A stretch of DNA of 46,384 bases from Pseudoalteromonas sp. MSK9-3 (GCF_003590335.1 NZ_MIET01000001.1:1-46384), one strand, 5' to 3'; counted from the first letter of the stretch, positions 18,323-27,348 are shown. Translations and numbers: made by a program. Notes: generated by a model not told the origin, from the letters alone.

Positions 18323-19669
18323 TTAGGCAGCTTCAAGTAATTTAGCATGAATAGATTGAACCACTTTATCTGAGTCCGCTTGCTCAACTAAAAAGCACAG
18401 ATTATGTTTACTCGCCCCATGGCAAATCAAACGAATATTAAAGTCGCTCAATACTTCCATAAGGTTCACTTCATGCTGACGTAACTGAATTTGAGAGCCT
18501 ATCAATGCCACTAACGTTAAATTGTTCTCAACCGTCACATGACAAAACTCACTGAGCTCTTCTAAACACTGTTGATCAAGCTCTGGACGAGAAGCATTGA
18601 ACGCATTATCAAGGGTTATCGCCACACTTATCTCAGACGTGGTGACTAAATCAACAGAAATATTATACGCACTTAAAGTGGTAAAAATACGTGCTAAAAA
18701 GCCACTTGCTAATAACATTTCAGGGCTTTTCAAAGTCAACAATATCTGGTTTTTTCGTTGCGTTACAGCTCTGATCCCAGCTTGCGATGAGGTGTCTTTT
18801 TCAATCCACGTGCCGCCCGCCTGAGGATCACGGCTTGAACCAACAAACACTGAAATATTACTTCGACTCGCCGGCAATATTGTTGCAGGGTGCAGTACTT
18901 TTGCACCAAAGGTCGCCATTTCAGCGGCCTCGTCAAAGCTCAACTTCGCTATTGGCGATGCTTTAGCACACAAACGTGGATCTGTACTGAATATACCTAC
19001 TACATCCGTCCAAATATGCACACTTTTTGCGTTTATCGCTTCAGCCAATAAAGCGGCACTATAATCAGAACCGCCACGGCCGAGTGTAGTTGTTTGATTG
19101 TAAGGATCACTGCCAATAAAACCTTGCGTAACAATCACTGTTTCATCTAACAACGGCAGCAAGTGCTTTTGGGCAGCCAGCGCGGTTGCCGCAATATCTG
19201 GCGTTGCTTTACCAAATCGGTTATCTGTTTTAAGTACTTTACGTACATCAAAGCGATCGGCTCTAACGCCCAAGTTTCGCAGAACTTGCGTAAATAAAAA
19301 TGAAGATAAACGCTCCCCAAAGCTCAGCATTTCATCGCATTGTTGTGCACTCAGCGCCGGCAATGCTGCCAGCGATTTAAGTTCATTGAGTGTTAATTCA
19401 AAAGACTGAGCTAGATCGGCATCCAGTGTTAATTTAGCCAAAATCGCATTCTGAATTGTAATTATATTGTCGACCAACGCTAAACGTTCATCTTCATTGG
19501 ATTTTTGTTGGGTTAAAGTAACTAAGTGGTTAGTCACACCCGCACTGGCACTCACGGCCACAATACGCACGTTACTGTCGTCGTGAATAATTTGTGCACA
19601 GCGGTGCATGGCGTCAAAATCGGCTACACTGGTGCCACCAAACTTCGCGACCGTGTACTGTGAACTCAT
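18323..19669 (-). CDS. lysC: Lysine-sensitive aspartokinase III
   Basis: This 448-residue enzyme phosphorylates aspartate, the first step to lysine, threonine, methionine and diaminopimelate. The kinase motif KFGGTSV is at 9-15, with the nucleotide/substrate segment TLGRGGSDYSA at about 193-203. C-terminal ACT domains (about 300-448) bind the inhibitor. The sequence matches the LysC (aspartokinase III) type rather than the fused ThrA/MetL enzymes. AAGGAGA (19674-19680) lies 4 bases before the ATG. The upstream leader carries a lysine riboswitch predicted to hide this ribosome-binding site, so both synthesis and activity would be controlled by lysine. Confidence 0.95.
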   Translation of the reverse strand: MSSQYTVAKFGGTSVADFDAMHRCAQIIHDDSNVRIVAVSASAGVTNHLVTLTQQKSNEDERLALVDNIITIQNAILAKLTLDADLAQSFELTLNELKSLAALPALSAQQCDEMLSFGERLSSFLFTQVLRNLGVRADRFDVRKVLKTDNRFGKATPDIAATALAAQKHLLPLLDETVIVTQGFIGSDPYNQTTTLGRGGSDYSAALLAEAINAKSVHIWTDVVGIFSTDPRLCAKASPIAKLSFDEAAEMATFGAKVLHPATILPASRSNISVFVGSSRDPQAGGTWIEKDTSSQAGIRAVTQRKNQILLTLKSPEMLLASGFLARIFTTLSAYNISVDLVTTSEISVAITLDNAFNASRPELDQQCLEELSEFCHVTVENNLTLVALIGSQIQLRQHEVNLMEVLSDFNIRLICHGASKHNLCFLVEQADSDKVVQSIHAKLLEAA

Positions 19670-19673
19670 GATA

Positions 19674-19772
19674 TCTCCTTGTGACTGCTATGGTGCAATC
19701 ATCAATAATAAGGAGAACTTGGCAATTAAGGTGCTTTGTATGAAAAGAAGTAACCATTGCCAGAAGCTCTCC
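19674..19772 (-). promoter_or_regulatory. Expression platform of the lysine riboswitch (translational switch)
   Basis: Two exclusive pairings can be read. ON: GGAGAGCUU and GGCAAU (19772-19756, with a 2-base bulge) pair with AUUGCCAAGUUCUCC (19726-19712), 15 bp in all. OFF: when the aptamer closes helix P1 it uses part of that first arm. Then UCUCCUU (19716-19710) is free to pair with the ribosome-binding site AAGGAGA (19680-19674), blocking lysC translation. No T-run follows a hairpin here, so control of translation is more likely than termination. Confidence 0.8.
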
Positions 19773-19924
19773 ACCAAAAAACGGTGACAGTTCCAAGGAT
19801 TCAACCTCGTAAACCGAAAGTGCATAATGACGTACTATGAACTTCCTCGGCGAGTACTTCCCTCTTTAGTGGTCTATGGCGTTCGTCACCTCTCACTAAA
19901 TACCTAAGTATCGCACCTCTTCTG
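19761..19924 (-). promoter_or_regulatory. Lysine riboswitch (L box) aptamer upstream of lysC
   Basis: On the minus strand the leader contains the conserved L-box blocks in order: AGAGGUGCG, GCCGAGG, a GAAUCCUUGGAACUGUCACC segment and GUGGAGAGCUUCUG. Helix P1 forms from CAGAAG (19924-19919) and CUUCUG (19766-19761). P5 forms from GUCACC and GGUGGA around a U-rich loop. The gene served is lysC, the expected target. Lysine binding should stabilise P1 and lower lysC expression. Confidence 0.92.
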
Positions 19925-19954
19925 TATATTTTGCCGTTTCTAAACTGAACACAG

Positions 19955-19985
19955 ACAAAATAAAAACCCGCACACTGTGCGGGTT
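19955..19985 (-). terminator. Rho-independent terminator of nhaD
   Basis: On the minus strand AACCCGCAC and GTGCGGGTT (19985-19965) form a GC-rich hairpin followed by TTTTATTTT. It lies about 50 bases after the nhaD stop and before the lysC leader. Confidence 0.9.
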
Positions 19986-20037
19986 AAAAATAAAGTACCG
20001 TTTAGACGTCTAGGTGTCAAGTAATAAATTGACCCTT

Positions 20038-21285
20038 TTATATATACTGACCTGCAACATAAGCCCCCGCATATCCAATGGTATACGCAACTAATAAATA
20101 CAAGAACATATGTAAATAGCTCATAAACGTCAGCGCCTTCACTTTACTCATTGCGATAATACCGGCCGCAGAACCAATCACTAGCATTGAGCCGCCTACA
20201 CCGGTAGCGTAGGTAAACATAAGCCATTGCTGTGGAGTCATGACAATCTCAGCTTTTAATAACGCCGCAGTTAACGGCACATTGTCAACCGCTGCTGAAA
20301 GTAGCCCCATTAAGTAGTTTGCATATTCAGGTGGAATATAGACATAGAGATCAGTAAACATAGCCAATACTCCCACTTCTTTTAGCGCACCGACAAGAAG
20401 TAACACCCCAACGAAAAACAGTAAGGTATCGTATTCAATCTCGCGGATATAATCGATAATTTTCTTGTTCACATCCTTTTTACGCATCAAGAATTGCGCA
20501 ACCAAAAACATCAATGACAATCCAAACAAAAATGTGAGTAGAGGCGGAACCTGATACTGTACACTCAAAAATAACGTCGCGAAAATCGTCGAAGTAAATA
20601 TGACCGCGATGGTAATATCTGTTTTTTCAATACGTCTTTGAATTTGCTTTTCAAAGTGGAGTTGCTCGTTCATACCAATTGACAACATGGCAGCCAATGC
20701 CATGACACTCACAAGCGCAGGGCCAACCAGTAATAACAAGTTTGGAATAGTGACTTTATCCGCTAAGAAAATCATTAATGTTGTGACATCTCCCGTGATG
20801 AGTGACACACCACCAGAATTAACACTAAAAATAATTAACGTTGCATACTTTATTAACTTCTTTGGATCTAGCTTCAACGACATAACTACTGCCAAAGAAA
20901 TCAAGGTTGCGGTAATATTGTCAGAAATCGAAGAAAATACAAAAGCAGCAATACCAACTAAGAACATAAGCTTACGTTCGCTAATCTGCGATGGCATCAC
21001 ACGATGCACAATGTTTTGTATAAACCCTTTTGAGTTCAAATAAGCCACAAACGTCATCGCAGCCATTAAGAACAACCACAATGTGGCGATTTCAAGGATA
21101 TTATGATCTAGCTCATGTTGTACAGTTTCTGGGCTTTGACCATGAATGGGGGAGATAAAAGCGATAATCCAACATAAAGTACCAAAAAAAAGGGTAGTTT
21201 TGGCCTTGTTTACATGGATGATATCCTCTATAACGATAAGCACAAACGCAATCGCTATCAGGGTAAGGATAATGGGCGTAACCAT
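20038..21285 (-). CDS. nhaD: Sodium:proton antiporter NhaD
   Basis: This 415-residue inner-membrane protein exchanges cytoplasmic sodium for protons and supports salt tolerance at alkaline pH. It has about 10-12 hydrophobic helices. The segments FSSISDNITATLISLA and LLSAAVDNVPLTAALL are the conserved half-helix regions, with acidic and Asn residues, typical of NhaD in the ion transporter superfamily. Length fits the family. It is a single gene closed by a strong terminator and is divergent from the SMC operon. Confidence 0.93.
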   Translation of the reverse strand: MVTPIILTLIAIAFVLIVIEDIIHVNKAKTTLFFGTLCWIIAFISPIHGQSPETVQHELDHNILEIATLWLFLMAAMTFVAYLNSKGFIQNIVHRVMPSQISERKLMFLVGIAAFVFSSISDNITATLISLAVVMSLKLDPKKLIKYATLIIFSVNSGGVSLITGDVTTLMIFLADKVTIPNLLLLVGPALVSVMALAAMLSIGMNEQLHFEKQIQRRIEKTDITIAVIFTSTIFATLFLSVQYQVPPLLTFLFGLSLMFLVAQFLMRKKDVNKKIIDYIREIEYDTLLFFVGVLLLVGALKEVGVLAMFTDLYVYIPPEYANYLMGLLSAAVDNVPLTAALLKAEIVMTPQQWLMFTYATGVGGSMLVIGSAAGIIAMSKVKALTFMSYLHMFLYLLVAYTIGYAGAYVAGQYI

Positions 21286-21434
21286 AATGCGTAAACAACC
21301 TGTAATTATAAGTTAAAAATTTAGAACGGTAAGGTAATTCGGCGCGGAGTCTAGCACTTACATATAGGATGCGCTATGACTAAGCTCAATTTATTTCCGA
21401 TAAACGTCACATAGAAGATACACACTGGAAAGTT

Positions 21435-22697
21435 ATGATCCCAGCTAAGAAAGTTTTAAACACGCTAAATGAACATTGGAGTGTATTAGAGCTACTTTTT
21501 AAACGCTTTAAAATGACCGACTTCAGCGTTAAAGATGTGCAAAACATCATAAAACATAAAAATCCTCAATGGACCAGCGAAAGAATATTTAGAGAAACAA
21601 ACCGGCTGCTTAACCAAGAGATTATCATTCCTCTAGCAAAATCCTCCCAGCTTGAAATTAATCGAGCAGTGGCGGACTTTGCCAGCTTTTTATTGCAAGA
21701 AGAGCACCTTGGTTTAGCACAAGAGATCACCGTATTGGTTAACGATCTTGAACGACTTGGGAATCGCCTAGAACAAGCCGCTGATGAAGGCGATCATAGT
21801 GAACTTCGTCGATTTAGTCGGATCATGGATGAACGAGTTAGAAAAATCATTAAGCTCTTTATTCATAACGAAAATGCAATTTTTAATATTGTAGAGCAAG
21901 CAAAATCGGATAGTAGTGCCATATCACTGCAAAAACGCTATCGCGCCGTCATTGAAGCGTTTGATGAATACATTGAGCCCATGCTTGAAATGGTCGATAT
22001 TCGCGGTGAATTTCATGCTTGCTTTAACATCATCGAAACGCAGCTAAGCCAGCAAATAGACAACATAGAACTCTATGGTAGAGGCACTCAAGACAAAAGA
22101 ATGCTTGAACAGTTGCGTACACGTATTTTAGATATGCATCTGATCGGCCGTGAAAGCTTAAGAAAAAGTGCTGATATGCTAATGCCTTTACGTGAGGAAT
22201 TACGCAGAAATTCACTGATCACTCGTCAAGCGTCAAAAGTACTGGGCATGATCCGAAAAAATGGCGTAGATAGAATGCTCAGCCCCGTTCAACCTGAGTT
22301 TGTGTCAGATATACAACGTTTCTCACTCGGACAACAGCGTCACATGGTTGCTTATATGGCGGGGCTTGCTGAATTTGAACATGAAGAATATCAACTACCT
22401 GATCAAAATGATGTACCGGATTATCAGAGTCCACATATTCCCGATTATAGCGAAGTTAAAAAGCGCTTTTCAGGCACCGAGAAGACGAAAAAAGCGCTGT
22501 TAGGTTTTTTAACAAACGAATATCCAAAGTTAGAAGCAGACGAGCTACTGTTCTTATATCAAAAATTAGTCAGTGACGATGCACTCGACCTACAACAAGA
22601 TCAGCAACGGGTCACAGTGACCATTGCAGAGCAAGACTTTTCGTTATACCCGTTTAACGCCAGCACCAAAATAGAACATGCCAATGACAACAATTAA
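21435..22697 (+). CDS. mksF: MksF-like kleisin subunit of an SMC (condensin-like) complex
   Basis: This 420-residue, mostly helical protein has a predicted winged-helix N-terminus (about 1-85) and a long helical middle (about 95-300). It is followed by a linker rich in acidic residues and Pro (about 310-345) and a second small C-terminal domain (about 345-410). That is the layout of MukF/MksF/JetA kleisins, which bridge the two ATPase heads and bind MksE. I assign it mainly by gene order and by the SMC protein encoded in the same operon; sequence identity to known MksF is not obvious by eye. It overlaps the next gene by 20 bases. The ribosome-binding site is weak (GGAAAG). Confidence 0.72.
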   Translation: MIPAKKVLNTLNEHWSVLELLFKRFKMTDFSVKDVQNIIKHKNPQWTSERIFRETNRLLNQEIIIPLAKSSQLEINRAVADFASFLLQEEHLGLAQEITVLVNDLERLGNRLEQAADEGDHSELRRFSRIMDERVRKIIKLFIHNENAIFNIVEQAKSDSSAISLQKRYRAVIEAFDEYIEPMLEMVDIRGEFHACFNIIETQLSQQIDNIELYGRGTQDKRMLEQLRTRILDMHLIGRESLRKSADMLMPLREELRRNSLITRQASKVLGMIRKNGVDRMLSPVQPEFVSDIQRFSLGQQRHMVAYMAGLAEFEHEEYQLPDQNDVPDYQSPHIPDYSEVKKRFSGTEKTKKALLGFLTNEYPKLEADELLFLYQKLVSDDALDLQQDQQRVTVTIAEQDFSLYPFNASTKIEHANDNN

Positions 22698-23235
22698 TTT
22701 AGCACATTTAACCGAGTTGCAAGCCATCAATAAAAAGCTTGCCAGTGGTTACCATATCAGTGAGCAAGACACCACATTGTGGCAACAGCTTGACCAAAAC
22801 ATAGACGCTTACCAAGCGTTGTTTAGTGCATTAGGTCACGATTTACACCACGATGCACGAGGCTTTTACTATTTAGCAAGTGATGAGAGTACACCCAATA
22901 TGGGTAAGATTTCTCGCGCGATTGCGTTGACTGTATTTATCCTCATCGAACACTTTGCCAATCAGGGTAAAGATCCTCTGCGTGCAATTTTTGATGAAAC
23001 CGCTGATTTAGAATTAATGCAAACCTTAGTGCAACTCAACAAGCACTTGTTTGATCAGCTCGAGATTTTTTCAGGTTCAGATCTCCGCAAAGACGTGTAT
23101 TTAAGAATGGTGCGCTTGGGTCTTGCCCGTGAAACAGAGCAAGGCTTTATGCACTTAGCACCTTTATACCGATATATTGATGCATTAATGGAAGTCAATG
23201 AAGAGAATTTTGATGGACTAGAGGAAGAACTATGA
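22678..23235 (+). CDS. mksE: MksE-like winged-helix subunit of an SMC complex
   Basis: This 185-residue acidic protein has the size and fold pattern of MukE/MksE/JetB: paired winged-helix domains that dimerise and bind the kleisin. Helical segments such as SRAIALTVFILIEHFANQ and a basic DLRKDVYLRMVRLGLARE stretch can be seen. It overlaps mksF by 20 bases and mksB by 4 bases (ATGA), so the three subunits should be made together in fixed ratio. The start could instead be the ATG at 22684 (residue 3). Assignment rests on context plus general resemblance. Confidence 0.7.
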   Translation: MPMTTINLAHLTELQAINKKLASGYHISEQDTTLWQQLDQNIDAYQALFSALGHDLHHDARGFYYLASDESTPNMGKISRAIALTVFILIEHFANQGKDPLRAIFDETADLELMQTLVQLNKHLFDQLEIFSGSDLRKDVYLRMVRLGLARETEQGFMHLAPLYRYIDALMEVNEENFDGLEEEL

Positions 23236-26015
23236 GCGACTTATACGGCCTAAGCAAACTTGCATTATTAAATACCGCAGGCTACGCAAAGTGTGTGATC
23301 CCATTAGACAAAAGTGCCTCAATTTGTGCCCCCAATAATACCGGTAAAAGCTCGGTAATTAATGCATTGCAATTTCCACTGATCAACGACCTACGACTCA
23401 CTGAATGGGATGGCCATGATTTAGAAGAAACCCGAAAGTTCTACTTTTCATCTGATCAATCCTACATTTTACTAGAGGCTAACCTGCCCCATGGCGATGT
23501 GGTGATTGGTGTCGCTGGCCTTGGTAAAATAGCCGGCTTTGCCCATCAATTTTTTTGCTACCCAGGTAAACTCAATCTTGATGACTTTACCGAAGGTAAA
23601 AGCATCATAAAATATACAAAACTATTCAAACACCTACAAAGTAAGGGCATGAAGCCCGTTGAACTAAAAGCCGCAGAGCTTAATGCGCTGTTAACTGGGG
23701 GTGCCACACAGTTTGATGGCGACATCAATTTAAAAATGATCCCGCTTAACAATGTGCAAGACGCCGCAATTTATAAAGAAATATTCCGACGCATTCTTAA
23801 TTTACACAAATTAGGGGCACAAGATGTTAAACGCTTTATGCTGCGAGTATTTGAGCGCCACATGTCTAACTCACGGGTCGACTTTTATGAAGTGTGGCGT
23901 CGAGCATTCGACAAAGTAAATCGTTCACGACGTGAACTCAGTGCTTTAGAATCAATGCAAGAACCTATTGCAGCACTTGAAGATATGCTCAGCACTGACG
24001 CAACACTTAAAGGTAAGCTGGCTGCTTACGCGCCAAAAATCGATGTCGCGCTGGTAGAGTTTGAGGAATATCAACAATCTCAGCATAGCGAATTGACTGA
24101 ACAGCTACAAAACATCGAACAAGAAAAGCATGACTTTGAGCAAAAGCAGCAACTATACCTGCAACAATCGCGAGATATTGAGCGCCGCCAAACACAAATA
24201 GAGCAATGGTTTGTAAACTATCATGCATTAAAAACCGAATTTGAGCTTACCAATCACGCCACACTAAAAACCAGTTTACAGCTATTAAAAAAAGAATACG
24301 AACAACTGTCTTTTTCTATAAATAGCGCGCATGGGCAAAGCTTACATACGCTCGACTTTAGAATTAGCGAAACACAAAAACAAATCAAAAGCTTAAAACT
24401 GCAATTAAAAAACTTAGAATTCAATTTATTCACTCGCATGCGTGAAGACTTGTCTTTAAAAGAAGTCGAAGAAATTTCTCGTATTCTAAACCCTGATTTA
24501 CTGTCGTTTGCCACAACCAGCCAAGGGGAAATCACGATCACCGATGATGACGCATTTGGTGAATTTTTAAGTCAACTATCAACATCAGTAAAAGGCGCAG
24601 AACTCAAGGTACCCGGTGCTACCATCAAGCTGAAAAAGCTCACGCCAGTGCAAATGCAAAGTGGCGAAAATAAAGCTCAACTCGAAGCTCAGCTAACGGC
24701 ACTAAAACAGTCATTGCAAGAGTTTCAGCAGCAGCGTGATGTTGCAGCCAATGTCGCGCAAAAACAACAAGAACGCGATGCACTATACGACGAACTCATG
24801 GCACTAGAGGCTGCGGTTAAACGCTTTGAGCAATATCAAACCATGTTGCAATCTGTTGATGCACAAGAGTTATTAAAAGAGCAGCTTGGCGCAGAGCGTG
24901 AGCAAGTGGACGAATACTTACAAGACGTGCAACGTAACGCCGGATCTATTTCAGACAGACGTTCAATTATAAAAAGTAAACAAGATTTACTGACGCGTCA
25001 GGCTGACCGCTTACGCCAAGTTAAATCAGAACGTATTGACCATACGCTCGATGTGTATAGCGGATCACAAACGCCTTACCCCATTGATGTTAAGATTGAA
25101 TTTGATAACTTGTCAGAAGTTGTGCATCAATTTAACAAAGAGTGTAACGAACTACGCAACTTGGCCGTCAACGTCAAAAATACATACCTACATATTTATA
25201 ATGCGGGGATCACCAAATTTGATAATGAAAGTGATGAGACAAGTAAATACAGTAAGCTCATAGGGGCATATCACAATATTGAAAACGAACGTGATGCCGT
25301 AGACCGACAAGCCCGTGTGGCCCTCACAGAAGTTGCCGCAACCATTAAAGGGCTTCGCGAAGACTTAGACCGACTACGTCGAGAAATGAACAGCTTTAAC
25401 CGAGGGATCAGTCAACATCGTATCTCTAACCTCAAATCGTTCAAAATTAACATTATCCCACGTAAAATGCTGGTAGAGAGTATTGATACGATTATTAGTA
25501 CATCAGACAGCTACGAACAGGGTGATAACCTAGACTTGCTATCAGAGCAACCTTCAGACGAAAAAGCACTCAACGAGGCCAAAGATCACCTTATCAAACT
25601 CGCAAGCGATAAAGCAGGTCTAACACTGACCGATCTCTTTGATATTCGCTTTGAAATTGTTAACCGCGCTGGCGACACTGAGCATTTTGATAAAATAGAC
25701 TCAGCAGGCTCAAACGGTACCCGTATTACCATTAAGCTATTATGTGGTATGTTATTTATACGTTACTTACTCTCTGATCAAGAACAGTCTTTATTCCGTA
25801 TCCCTATATACATTGATGAAGCCGCTGATATTGATCCACAAAACCAAAAAGCAATTATTGAAACCGCTTTGAGTTTTGGGTTTGTACCAATTTTCGCGTC
25901 CGTGAAGCCACAAATAAGCTGCGACTATATTGTACCAATACGCAGTGTTAAAAATGGTAGTCAAAACTGGGTTTCAGAAAAAGATTGGATAGAAGTGGAA
26001 CATTCCACAAATTAA
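23232..26015 (+). CDS. mksB: MksB-like SMC ATPase
   Basis: This 927-residue SMC-type ATPase would entrap or extrude DNA loops. The N-terminal head has the Walker A motif APNNTGKS (33-40), in which the first glycine of GxxxxGKS is Ala. Long coiled coils fill about 255-400 and 475-720, with a short hinge-like region between. The C-terminal head has a signature-like SAGSNGTRI (824-832) and Walker B YIDEAAD (860-866). The protein is much shorter than canonical SMC (about 1150) or MukB (about 1480), as expected for MksB. It is the third gene of a closed operon. No TOPRIM nuclease (MksG/JetD) follows, so a full Wadjet defence system is not encoded here. Chromosome organisation is the favoured role. 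Confidence 0.82.
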   Translation: MSDLYGLSKLALLNTAGYAKCVIPLDKSASICAPNNTGKSSVINALQFPLINDLRLTEWDGHDLEETRKFYFSSDQSYILLEANLPHGDVVIGVAGLGKIAGFAHQFFCYPGKLNLDDFTEGKSIIKYTKLFKHLQSKGMKPVELKAAELNALLTGGATQFDGDINLKMIPLNNVQDAAIYKEIFRRILNLHKLGAQDVKRFMLRVFERHMSNSRVDFYEVWRRAFDKVNRSRRELSALESMQEPIAALEDMLSTDATLKGKLAAYAPKIDVALVEFEEYQQSQHSELTEQLQNIEQEKHDFEQKQQLYLQQSRDIERRQTQIEQWFVNYHALKTEFELTNHATLKTSLQLLKKEYEQLSFSINSAHGQSLHTLDFRISETQKQIKSLKLQLKNLEFNLFTRMREDLSLKEVEEISRILNPDLLSFATTSQGEITITDDDAFGEFLSQLSTSVKGAELKVPGATIKLKKLTPVQMQSGENKAQLEAQLTALKQSLQEFQQQRDVAANVAQKQQERDALYDELMALEAAVKRFEQYQTMLQSVDAQELLKEQLGAEREQVDEYLQDVQRNAGSISDRRSIIKSKQDLLTRQADRLRQVKSERIDHTLDVYSGSQTPYPIDVKIEFDNLSEVVHQFNKECNELRNLAVNVKNTYLHIYNAGITKFDNESDETSKYSKLIGAYHNIENERDAVDRQARVALTEVAATIKGLREDLDRLRREMNSFNRGISQHRISNLKSFKINIIPRKMLVESIDTIISTSDSYEQGDNLDLLSEQPSDEKALNEAKDHLIKLASDKAGLTLTDLFDIRFEIVNRAGDTEHFDKIDSAGSNGTRITIKLLCGMLFIRYLLSDQEQSLFRIPIYIDEAADIDPQNQKAIIETALSFGFVPIFASVKPQISCDYIVPIRSVKNGSQNWVSEKDWIEVEHSTN

Positions 26016-26078
26016 GTAGTCAGACAGGACAACACGCAGTATGGGCTGGCTTAATATCAGCCCTCTAGGAGATGAAAT

Positions 26079-26633
26079 ATGTTAAAAAATATTATGTTAG
26101 CCGCCTCAGTACTTATTTTAAGTGCATGTACCAATACCCCAGATTGGGACTATGATAAATCTGTAGAGTTTGCAAATTACAAAACCTTTGCTTGGTCTGC
26201 TGATGCGGATCTAAAAAATAATGGCGGTAATGCTTATCAAATTAACGACCTGATGGAAAAGCGTGTTCGAAATGCCATTATCGAGGCAATGCTCAAGCAC
26301 AACATCAAGCTCGTTGAAACTAAAAATGCCGATATTCTAGTAAATTATCATGCCTCAGTAGACAGTAAAATTGAAGCTGATTCTTTTAATACCAGCTACA
26401 CAGCACGCTGGAATTATTGGGGCTTTGGCTACCAGACACAAACCCACGCACGTGAGTATGATGTTGGCACACTCGTCATCGATGTCATAGACAAAACATC
26501 AAACCAATTAGTATGGCGCGGTGCCAAAGAAGGCCGTTTACGTAATAAACAAACACCAGATCAACGCACAGCGTCAGTGAATAAAACGGTGTCTGCCATT
26601 CTGGGGAACTTCCCTCCGAGTCAAACACACTAA
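26079..26633 (+). CDS. DUF4136 outer-membrane lipoprotein
   Basis: This 184-residue lipoprotein has a lipobox LSAC with the modified cysteine C17 and Thr at +2, consistent with the outer membrane. The opening of the mature part, DWDYDKSVEFANYKTFAW, is the hallmark of the DUF4136 family. The later LVWRGAKEGRL segment also fits. Function is unknown. TAGGAGAT precedes the ATG. It starts 63 bases after mksB, with a small hairpin (26043-26063) between. A strong terminator follows. Confidence 0.92.
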   Translation: MLKNIMLAASVLILSACTNTPDWDYDKSVEFANYKTFAWSADADLKNNGGNAYQINDLMEKRVRNAIIEAMLKHNIKLVETKNADILVNYHASVDSKIEADSFNTSYTARWNYWGFGYQTQTHAREYDVGTLVIDVIDKTSNQLVWRGAKEGRLRNKQTPDQRTASVNKTVSAILGNFPPSQTH

Positions 26634-26940
26634 ACAGAACTTGCCACAACACATGAATGTTGTGGCTTCTTTTTTTATCCCTCCACGTCAAATATATTAT
26701 CGCTTTATCTAGATAACTCTGAAAAACCTCTTGAAAGTACGCCTTTACTCTCGTATTGATTTGATACAAGCAGGTGTACTTTATCAATAAGTGCTCATTT
26801 TCAAAATTAAGAACAACCTGCCCCAAACCGAACAATAAATAAACACAAAAGTTGCCAAACTGAAAACATAAGGTTACATTGGGTTGTTCTTAAAAAAAGA
26901 GCAATAAGAATAAAAATCTATTAATAAAAGGAAATTAATA
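26634..26940 (+). other. Gap holding a terminator and a large 5' leader stem
   Basis: This 307-bp stretch has no gene. It holds the terminator at its left end and, just before the small secreted protein gene, a 12-bp inverted repeat: TTAAGAACAACC (26807-26818) with GGTTGTTCTTAA (26882-26893). The loop is about 63 bases. The repeat ends 47 bases before the start codon, so it probably lies in the promoter or 5' leader. Confidence 0.6.
26643..26677 (+). terminator. Rho-independent terminator after the DUF4136 gene
   Basis: GCCACAAC (26643-26650) and GTTGTGGC (26659-26666) form an 8-bp stem, followed by TTCTTTTTTTAT. Confidence 0.92.
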
Positions 26941-27348
26941 ATGAAAAAGTCTATATTAGCGTTACTCGGCGCAACCCTATTTAGCGGCACCGCATTAGCT
27001 AATTCAGTCTCTTGCTATGTTGATACTGACGCATATGATCAGTATTCAAAAGGGTTTTGTCAGGGTGGTGAATACCGTCCTTACCCACGCCAAGGCGCTG
27101 TTGTATTCAAATTAGATGCTGCTAAACCTGTTCAAAGCGTTACATGGAGTATTCCAGGTTACTCTTCAAGCTGCTCTGGCACAACGTGTGTGGTACGAGT
27201 TGGTTTAGGCGAGCACGATGTGAATGCATGTGTCGATAAAGTGTATTATAAAGACTACACTTGGGCAGATGTAAATTGGTGTGCGGGTGCTTTCGCAAAC
27301 TATTGGGGTGGCAATGGTCCACTAGACACCAACCCACAAGAGCAATAA
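26941..27348 (+). CDS. Small secreted cysteine-containing protein of unknown function
   Basis: This 135-residue protein has a clear signal peptide (about 1-20, cleavage near ALA-NS) and a mature part of about 115 residues with seven cysteines, likely forming disulfides. Motifs that can be seen include SCYVDTDAY near the new N-terminus, a VVFKLDAAKPVQSVTWSIPG strand-rich segment and a C-terminal WADVNWCAGAFANYWGG. AAGGA is 8 bases before the ATG. I do not recognise a named family. The leader contains a long inverted repeat. Other small secreted proteins occur at the right end of the window, but no clear sequence similarity is visible by eye. Confidence 0.85.
   Translation: MKKSILALLGATLFSGTALANSVSCYVDTDAYDQYSKGFCQGGEYRPYPRQGAVVFKLDAAKPVQSVTWSIPGYSSSCSGTTCVVRVGLGEHDVNACVDKVYYKDYTWADVNWCAGAFANYWGGNGPLDTNPQEQ

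Larger units (their letters stand above)
19670..20037 (-). other. Leader region between nhaD and lysC
   Basis: This 368-bp stretch has no protein gene. It is filled by the lysC ribosome-binding site, the lysine riboswitch, presumably the lysC promoter (about 19925-19960), and the terminator of nhaD. Confidence 0.85.

Noticed and set aside
21435..26633. Complete Wadjet (JetABCD) plasmid-defence system
   Set aside because: The fourth position is taken by a DUF4136 lipoprotein; no TOPRIM nuclease gene is present in the window.
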